Assembly: GCA_900128585.1 (NCBI GenBank)
Contig: LT642618.1
Location: 1-13,637, forward strand
DNA: 13,637 nt
Source of the DNA: Stramenopiles sp. TOSAG23-3
Taxonomy: Eukaryota; Sar
Direction: 5' to 3'
Part shown: positions 8,184 to 13,637 of the stretch, one piece after another
Position numbering within the stretch: position 1 is the first letter of the stretch
How the letters are laid out: the number at the start of each line of letters is the position of its first letter
Position numbers and translations under genes: made by a program
The notes under the pieces: model-generated
What the model saw: the letters and a program-made list of their open reading frames with translations, nothing else
The model's database searches: none
Told to the model about the DNA's origin: nothing

Positions 8184-8455
8184 GATTGCTACCCTCAACG
8201 ATTCGTTCTTTATAATTTGTGTTTTTTAAAATTGTTTCACATAATCATTAAAACACTGAGTTCAGTTCGCAGTACATTAATTTTAATTTTACTTAAATAA
8301 CAGCCAATTTTCTTGTTTTTAAAACTCTTGTTGTCTAAAACGACTATCATTCTCTGGTGTACCCCTTTCGTGATCCATTTGAATTTTGTTAATTAAAAAA
8401 TAAGTTCTAGAGTCTACGGTACAACGGTATGGTCGGTCCATTTATATTAATCGAT
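8184..8455. other. Convergent 3'-3' spacer
   Basis: AT-rich sequence between the stop codon of the zinc-unit gene (+) and the stop codon of the transporter gene (-). An ATTAAA variant polyadenylation hexamer at about 8247 could serve the + strand gene. I found no canonical AATAAA for the minus-strand transporter gene close to its stop. Confidence 0.5.
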
Positions 8456-10876
8456 TCATTTGTATATATCCCCCACCATGTAGGCCAACGTCACTGAAGA
8501 AGCGATCATCAAAAGTTGCAAAGTCACGCCGAACTTGAAGTAATCACTAAACTTGTATTTTCCTGGGGTAAAAACCATGAGATTGGTCTGGTAACTCATT
8601 GGAGTCAAAAAGCTAGAGCTCGCTCCGACTAGCAGCACCACTAAAAGCTGGCGCAGCGACACGCCCTCGACTTCATTGGCGAGTGTTGCGCAAATTGGGT
8701 ACATCAAAATAACTACCGCGTTGTTCGACACTGCACATCCAACGATTGACGTAACCAACGACACGCTGAGCAGTACGCCCAATGGCCCCAGGGACCCAAA
8801 TATCCCGGTCAGGCCTTGCGCAATCCAATGCGCCAGGCCTGTAACTTCGAATGCAGTTCCCACACCGAACGTGGTGACAATTGCCAGCAAGGTACGGCCT
8901 TTGACGGCAGAAAGGGCCGTCTTTAATGTTATTGTTTTACATGCGAGCATGACGGCGCTTGCAAGCAATGCGCCTGTCAGCAGTGAGATGAACTTTAGTG
9001 CGGACAAGAGAACCATTGCAGTAAGCGAAAATCCGGCGACATACATTCGGATACGATCCATAGCTGTCCCAGTCCGTGGGGGGCGTGACCCAGGGACAGC
9101 AGTGATCAAGGTAAATTCGGAGGAAATCAAATCGAACGATCGGGGGAATACCTCCAACAGAAGCACGTTTCCGACATCTAGGGTGCGGTCTTCGCCGTTC
9201 ATGTCTCTGGACAATAGCTTGGCCTGCATAGACGATGGCGCTGCGCGATCGAACACACCGTCGTCGCGGATACCAACGAGCGATGCCCCATAACGCTCAA
9301 GCATAACTTCCCCAACCTCTCCGTCAATGTCGCGCGGCAATCCCAGCACGGGCGAGTCGCGGCCAACGACTGCCTCTGCAAGATATCTACAGTTGCGCCT
9401 TCTGCCCTGAGCACGCCCAGACGAAGGCGTGGGTAATTCCGAAAGCAAACGAACTCCCTGGCGTGCCAAACTGCGTCGCAACGCCCCCATCGCCGTTGCC
9501 CGACACCGAAGGGCCAGGATGTCACCGGCACTTAACGTCGCCGTGGACAATGATTCTGGATCTTGCCCTGGTAACCCCGTTGTTGATGCTTCAATGCGAA
9601 TGTCCATTGATGCTAGCCGAGTATTGTCCCCGACACCCCACCTACTTGTACCCGTCCGGCCCACCTCTGCAGTACCGTCTCCGCCCCGCAACACCTGCAC
9701 CAAACACGCCCCATCTTTGGCCATGCTCAGCCCAGCCACACCCACCTCTGCCGTAGAGGACTGGCGACTCTCACCGTGCGTTTTATCGCATACAAAATAG
9801 ATGAGGTAGGAGCGCGCGTTTTCGGCCATTTGGTCGCTCTCAATATCGTCTTCAATAGCCGCACCGCCGTCTGACGCTTTCATTCCCGGCGAAGGCAACA
9901 AGTATTTGGAACAGACGCTCATGTACACGATCCCAAGAAGGGCGCACGGGGCCCCAACGGGGGCAATGTCGAACAGGCCAAAAGGCTTCATTTCGGGGTT
10001 CTTCTTCGTGAGCAATCCTGCAACGACTAGGTTGGTCGATGTACCCATCATGGAGCACATGCCACCCAGCATAGACGCAAAAGAAAGGGGCATCAAAAAT
10101 TTCGACGGTGAATGCCCTATTTTAGGGGCCCATGTTTCGACTACCGGGATCAACATTGCCACAATCGGCGTATTGTTCATGAAGGCGGAGGCGACTGCCA
10201 CGGGAATCAACAAACGCAGCTGTGCTACAAAGAGGCTTTTTGGCTTTCCCAAGACACGCTTCATGATCAGGCTGACAATACCAGTTTCGTCGACTGCCCT
10301 GGCGGTCACAAACAGGGCGCCGACGGTTAGCACGCCTTTGTTGGAAAACCCTTGCCACGCGTCATCCTCTGAAATTATCCCCTCCCCAGGGCTATCGGCC
10401 CAAGGCCATAGTAACAGCGCCAACGTGCACACGAGCATGCAAATGTCCGGCGGTTGACCGGCCATCATCAGTGCAAGCGTTGTCAAAGTCAGCCCTAGGG
10501 TAAAAAAGGCACGCCTGCTCAGGCGTGGGCTCTCGCATTCTATCTCAAAGTCGCCGCTCGTGTTGTTCCATTTCACCATTTGTGCAAGTCCCCCGTCGGG
10601 GCACGCTGAGGATGCGAGCTGAAGACCCGCTGCGTTCGAGTCGGAGACCCACTTGGCAACCTGACTAGAATGGACACGAATTTGATCCATCAGGTGCGGC
10701 TCAGGCGTAAGCAAAAGGCACAGAAGAATGCCTGCGATTGCCGCAACCCCCCCGATGAAAATGGTGCGCCCATGTTTACGCCTTATTTGTTTACAGTCCT
10801 CGAGGCACTGCGTTGGCGCGTTCTCGCCTCTCTCGGAAATGAACGTGCCGTTGACACTCAGGTTCTCGAACGACAT
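8456..10876 (-). CDS. SLC13/SAC1-like ion (probably sulfate) transporter with two RCK_C domains
   Basis: An 806-residue membrane protein of the divalent anion/sodium symporter family. A lone N-terminal segment (about 39-56) is followed by a long loop with a glycosylation sequon (N104-N105-T106) and then the first membrane half (about 123-325). That half contains NNTPIVAMLIP (234-244) and the family signature TSTNLVVAG (279-287). The central hydrophilic part (about 370-590) holds two TrkA_C/RCK_C-like domains ending GDILALRC (451-458) and GNVLLLEV (569-576). The second membrane half (about 609-802) contains SNNAVVILMYP (717-727) and the matching signature SYQTNLMVFTPG (761-772). This layout is that of Chlamydomonas SAC1/SLT proteins and bacterial SLC13 homologues with RCK_C domains. 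Sulfate uptake is therefore the best guess, with other anions possible. Location should be the plasma membrane or another cell membrane. The start ATG (10876-10874) is the first Met of the frame. The gene is intact. Confidence 0.88.
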   Translation of the reverse strand: MSFENLSVNGTFISERGENAPTQCLEDCKQIRRKHGRTIFIGGVAAIAGILLCLLLTPEPHLMDQIRVHSSQVAKWVSDSNAAGLQLASSACPDGGLAQMVKWNNTSGDFEIECESPRLSRRAFFTLGLTLTTLALMMAGQPPDICMLVCTLALLLWPWADSPGEGIISEDDAWQGFSNKGVLTVGALFVTARAVDETGIVSLIMKRVLGKPKSLFVAQLRLLIPVAVASAFMNNTPIVAMLIPVVETWAPKIGHSPSKFLMPLSFASMLGGMCSMMGTSTNLVVAGLLTKKNPEMKPFGLFDIAPVGAPCALLGIVYMSVCSKYLLPSPGMKASDGGAAIEDDIESDQMAENARSYLIYFVCDKTHGESRQSSTAEVGVAGLSMAKDGACLVQVLRGGDGTAEVGRTGTSRWGVGDNTRLASMDIRIEASTTGLPGQDPESLSTATLSAGDILALRCRATAMGALRRSLARQGVRLLSELPTPSSGRAQGRRRNCRYLAEAVVGRDSPVLGLPRDIDGEVGEVMLERYGASLVGIRDDGVFDRAAPSSMQAKLLSRDMNGEDRTLDVGNVLLLEVFPRSFDLISSEFTLITAVPGSRPPRTGTAMDRIRMYVAGFSLTAMVLLSALKFISLLTGALLASAVMLACKTITLKTALSAVKGRTLLAIVTTFGVGTAFEVTGLAHWIAQGLTGIFGSLGPLGVLLSVSLVTSIVGCAVSNNAVVILMYPICATLANEVEGVSLRQLLVVLLVGASSSFLTPMSYQTNLMVFTPGKYKFSDYFKFGVTLQLLMIASSVTLAYMVGDIYK

Positions 10877-11142
10877 TACAGTATCGTATATTTATATGTC
10901 TATACAACTGGTCGCGTGCTGAATTCAGTAAGTTTGTTCTCTTTCTTCCGAAAAATGAAATTGTTGATTGTCTTTTGTTTCTCACTGTATTAAATATCTG
11001 TACATAGAACAATCTACTTTATTTGAAGTTAGCACATCATACTCCTCTTCTGATTTTTTTGTGTGTAGAGTTTTTTGGCTGGTACGTTGTTATTATATTC
11101 GTGGTACCTCCTGGTATTATATTATTAATACAATACGGGCAC

Positions 11143-11180
11143 ACGGGCACCCGTACCGTACCGGTTCATTAATACCGGTA
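11143..11180. repeat. Clustered small inverted repeats with ACCGGT cores
   Basis: ACGGG and CCCGT form a 5-bp stem with a 2-base loop (11143-11154). TACCGGT (11159-11165) pairs with ACCGGTA (11174-11180) across an 8-base spacer, and TACCGGTA (11173-11180) is itself a palindrome. These GC-rich palindromes stand out in an AT-rich spacer. They could be transcription-factor sites or stem-loops. Confidence 0.7.
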
Positions 11181-11222
11181 CGTACAATAATAATACCGAA
11201 GCGATAGTAGCAGAATAGGTGT

Positions 11223-11277
11223 GGAAGAAGAGAAGAAGAGAAGAAGAAGAGAAAGAAGAGAAGAAGAGAAAGAAGAA
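11223..11277. repeat. GAA/GA-rich purine tract
   Basis: An irregular (GAAGA)n purine run on the + strand inside the 3' region of the minus-strand RCC1-like gene. It would be a CTT-rich pyrimidine tract in that transcript if it is transcribed that far. Confidence 0.75.
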
Positions 11278-11302
11278 GTCTGTATTATATTGTGCGTTTA
11301 TG

Positions 11303-11317
11303 TTTATTTATTTATTT
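11303..11317 (-). promoter_or_regulatory. Overlapping polyadenylation signals (AATAAA) of the RCC1-like gene
   Basis: TTTATTTATTTATTT on the + strand reads as three overlapping AATAAA hexamers on the minus strand, 71 to 85 bases past the TGA stop at 11390-11388. Distance and sequence fit 3' end formation. Confidence 0.55.
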
Positions 11318-11387
11318 GTAATCGAAGTAATAAGGCCTTTTTCTTCTATTTTTTATTTCAGTATGATATCATATTTAAATCTAATAA

Positions 11388-13145
11388 TCAGGCCACCCCG
11401 GCAGCGAGGCCACCCATGACGATTCCACCGCCGGCACCAGCAGCGGCTGCTGCTGCCATGACACCAACCGCGACCCATTTCATTGCAGGTTTCGGCTTCA
11501 CGCCAGCGCTGCGGTCTCCCTTGGTTTGAACTACCTTTACTACTTTCTTCTTTGCATTCTCTAGCGCAATCCTTCGTTCTGATTCGATGACTGTCTTCAA
11601 AGTATTGTCAACCTCGACCAACGCGGCGAAGCCAGTGTACGATGCGACAACATCGACGACTTTTTCCCAGTCCTTAAATTCGGCCTCCTTCTGGTTCTTC
11701 TCGGTAAAGTAGGACATGCATAGGCCAGCGCCGTATTGGCTGTCGCCCCAGGTTATCATGCCTTGGTCCTTTCGAATAGCCACAAATGCTTCGCTGCCCG
11801 CATATATCTCCTCGATCGTTACGACCATCAAGCGCACCCAGATGTGGACGAGAACGTTCCCGTTCATGGAGCGGCGATAGCGAACGTAACACCTCTGCAC
11901 CGGGCTTTCAACGTCGCCGCCCGCGAATTTGTTGCCCCACGTCACCACTGTGCCGTCTTCCTTCAACGCCACAAAACTCAACATGTTCGCGACAACTTTT
12001 TTAATATTTTTCAGCCTATTCTTTACCTGCCGGCTATCGCCCCCGCCGGTCTCCTTGCCCCACGTCACGACGGTCTTGTCTTTCATTAACGCGGCAAACG
12101 CTCCATCGGTGGCAACAACATCAACCACGTCTTTCTGCACCTTGTCTTTCGCGTGCCCGTTGTTGTCCCAGCCCCAATTTTCGTAACCACAGGAAATCGC
12201 GCGCCCCCCCTTGGTAATGGCCACGAAGTTGGCAAAGGAAGGGACTATTCTATCTATTGCATCATCCGGGTTGTTGGACGTCCTGGTGAACTTTTTGTCA
12301 CAATTTCCCCCGTACTCGCGAAACCCGAACGAAATGATTTCCCCGTGTGCTTTGAATGCCAAGTAGGCGTACCCATTCGACACGAGGCGCTGGATTCCCA
12401 TGCCTAACCCGACGACCGTTGTGTTCGAACAGAGAATATTGGTAGCATCCAGCTCGTGCGGGTTGCAGTCTTGGAGAATAAGATCCCCCCCGTATTCGGC
12501 GTACCCCCAGGGAACGACGGTGCTGTTCAAAAGAGAGCCGTTGACGCTCTTCAACGCTGCAAATGAAAACGTAGAGGGAACGATCGTGTGGACGGAGTAG
12601 TTTCCGCCGGTAAGCAGCGCGTAGCGCTCCGGGGGTATGAACCCCCCAAACTTTCTATCTCCCCACGCGACCACCCCCCCGTCCGCTTGCAAAGCGACGA
12701 ACGCGTAGGGGTTTGCAAAAATGTCCACGACGCCTGTCGGCGGGGGGGTGGGCATCGCCCCCCCGTGCTCTGGGTTTCCCCAAACCATCGTCACTGACCC
12801 CGTTATCGAGAGCACCGCAAACGCGCTGTCGGTCGTTACGATCTTCTTTACTTTCGTAGGAGAGACCTTCTTTGTGCACCCCTTTCCTTCCGCGCCCCAC
12901 GTCCACATCGTTTTATAGTCCGACTCCAACGCGACGAACCCTCCGCAAAGCTCTGGCTTGTTGCCGTAGATGCACGCGTTCATGTTAGCGTTCTTGGAGA
13001 ACTGGTGCGAGTGGCTCCCGACCAACATGACAATGTTGGAGTCACTTCGCCCTATCTGCGGGCATCTCTCTGGCCATGTCACCACCCGCTTGGACAACGA
13101 TAGGGGCAGGAGGGGCAGGAGGGATAACCAGAACCAAACGTTCAT
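11388..13145 (-). CDS. Secreted or membrane-anchored RCC1/BLIP-II-like repeat protein
   Basis: A 585-residue protein beginning with a clear signal peptide (Met1 to about Ser18: Trp/Leu/Pro-rich hydrophobic core followed by Lys-Arg). Nine units end in a WG...GG-type motif, at about residues 83, 122, 161, 213, 273, 319, 362, 403 and 466. Several have the preceding F-(V/A)-A-L-x-x-(D/G)-x-(T/V)-V-(V/T)-x-W-G pattern typical of RCC1/BLIP-II beta-propellers. Repeats six and eight are degraded or interrupted (CG for WG at 319; about 20 extra residues near 412-442). The C-terminus (about 553-585) is an Ala/Gly-rich hydrophobic segment that may be a membrane anchor. I infer an extracellular or endomembrane interaction protein; no ligand can be named. 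The start is the ATG at 13145-13143; the open frame upstream reaches only a TTG at 13229, and the ATG gives the signal peptide directly. Confidence 0.82.
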   Translation of the reverse strand: MNVWFWLSLLPLLPLSLSKRVVTWPERCPQIGRSDSNIVMLVGSHSHQFSKNANMNACIYGNKPELCGGFVALESDYKTMWTWGAEGKGCTKKVSPTKVKKIVTTDSAFAVLSITGSVTMVWGNPEHGGAMPTPPPTGVVDIFANPYAFVALQADGGVVAWGDRKFGGFIPPERYALLTGGNYSVHTIVPSTFSFAALKSVNGSLLNSTVVPWGYAEYGGDLILQDCNPHELDATNILCSNTTVVGLGMGIQRLVSNGYAYLAFKAHGEIISFGFREYGGNCDKKFTRTSNNPDDAIDRIVPSFANFVAITKGGRAISCGYENWGWDNNGHAKDKVQKDVVDVVATDGAFAALMKDKTVVTWGKETGGGDSRQVKNRLKNIKKVVANMLSFVALKEDGTVVTWGNKFAGGDVESPVQRCYVRYRRSMNGNVLVHIWVRLMVVTIEEIYAGSEAFVAIRKDQGMITWGDSQYGAGLCMSYFTEKNQKEAEFKDWEKVVDVVASYTGFAALVEVDNTLKTVIESERRIALENAKKKVVKVVQTKGDRSAGVKPKPAMKWVAVGVMAAAAAAGAGGGIVMGGLAAGVA

Positions 13146-13637
13146 CCCGCAACTCCTCTGATGGGTGAAGTGTTGGCAAAGTAATAAAGTTAAAAAAACA
13201 ATGAGCGAATGAATGAAAGGGCTGGACAAGAGAATCCTCCTTTTTCGTTCATGCGTAAGAAAATAAGAAAGAAACTATATACATAGTCTATATATATTAG
13301 TAGCATACATTTTATAAGTGAGTTAGAGTTATAAAGTGTAGTGGAAGAAGAAGGAGTAAGTGTTTTGTTGTGTCATAAATTCCAAAGTAGTTTATTGTTT
13401 ATTTATATATAGTTTATATTTATAAATTACAACGGCCACATCATTCATCATTTATTATTATAATTATATAAACCAAACGATTCTTCTATATTTAATTATT
13501 TAATTATTTTATATATTTACAAGTAAGAACGACAATGGCACCGGTACCCCAGGTACTGTAGGTATTAATACCATATTGGCCAATCAGCAGAAGAGATAAA
13601 TAAAATAAGTAAATTATAAATAATTAATTTATTTATT
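13146..13637. other. AT-rich upstream region of the RCC1-like gene
   Basis: Expected to hold the promoter of the minus-strand RCC1-like gene on its left side. It includes TATA-like AT runs (around 13274-13300), a CACCGGTACC segment (about 13539-13548) and a perfect 12-base palindrome at 13561-13572. No gene is supported up to the window end. Confidence 0.6.
13561..13572. repeat. Perfect 12-base palindrome GGTATTAATACC
   Basis: The sequence equals its own reverse complement over all 12 bases. It follows CACCGGTACC and resembles the ATTAATACCGG segment at about 11168-11178 on the other side of the RCC1-like gene. A dimeric DNA-binding protein site is possible; chance cannot be excluded in AT-rich DNA. 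Confidence 0.6.

Larger units (their letters stand above)
10877..11387. other. Spacer: transporter promoter side and RCC1-like gene 3' side
   Basis: The left part should hold the promoter and leader of the minus-strand transporter gene; the right part is the 3' untranslated region of the minus-strand RCC1-like gene. It contains GC-richer inverted repeats at 11143-11180, a GAAGAGAAGAAG purine run at about 11223-11277 and a TTTATT repeat at 11303-11317. No convincing open frame. Confidence 0.65.

Noticed and set aside
8676-9293. 205-codon + strand open frame inside the transporter gene
   Set aside because: Antisense to conserved transporter membrane segments, with no domain of its own.
10968-11207. 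79-codon + strand open frame in the spacer
   Set aside because: It begins at TTG, is of AT-rich low-complexity composition and overlaps the palindromes; no family resemblance.
13146-13229. Upstream TTG start for the RCC1-like gene
   Set aside because: No ATG occurs in this extension, and starting at 13145 gives a standard signal peptide.
1-13637. tRNA, rRNA or transposon genes
   Set aside because: Reading both strands I saw no cloverleaf-like segments, rRNA signatures, transposase or reverse transcriptase motifs; a covariance-model scan would be needed to exclude small RNAs.

Overview
The window looks like nuclear DNA from a compact-genome, flagellated microbial eukaryote, most likely a unicellular alga. 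Five long protein genes lie in 13.6 kb with essentially no introns. Two start codons sit in an ACCATG context, AATAAA-type polyadenylation signals follow two genes, and the spacers are AT-rich with simple repeats. The first gene encodes an axonemal (ciliary) protein, so the organism should build a motile flagellum. A SAC1/SLC13-type transporter with RCK_C domains and a secreted RCC1-like propeller protein are compatible with a stramenopile, haptophyte or green alga. The sequence does not let me choose between these lineages.

Layout. 1-950: AT-rich spacer with AAAG microsatellites. 951-3741 (+): IQCA1/DRC11-type IQ and AAA protein of the nexin-dynein regulatory complex, with its reading frame broken around 2196-2235 (C9 homopolymer slip or a 40-nt mini-intron). 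3742-4415: spacer with an AATAAA signal and a perfect 18-bp tandem duplication. 4416-6674 (+): EF-hand protein with three canonical loops, otherwise unrecognised. 6675-7181: spacer with a diverged direct repeat. 7182-8183 (+): small basic protein built from four C-x2-H-x6-C-x2(5)-C zinc-type units in an A-B-A-B order, not recognised, and the most AT-rich of the three genes counted. 8184-8455: short convergent spacer. 8456-10876 (-): SLC13/SAC1-like ion transporter with two RCK_C (TrkA_C) domains. 10877-11387: spacer with ACCGGTA palindromes and the RCC1-like gene's polyadenylation signals. 11388-13145 (-): secreted or membrane-anchored RCC1/BLIP-II-like repeat protein. 13146-13637: AT-rich upstream region with a perfect 12-nt palindrome.

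The genes do not form an operon and show no common pathway. DRC11 is axonemal. The EF-hand protein could be a calcium-responsive cytoskeletal protein, but nothing proves that. The transporter and the propeller protein belong at membranes or the cell surface. The most novel item is the A-B-A-B zinc-unit protein at 7182-8183. The most actionable is the broken frame in the DRC11 gene.
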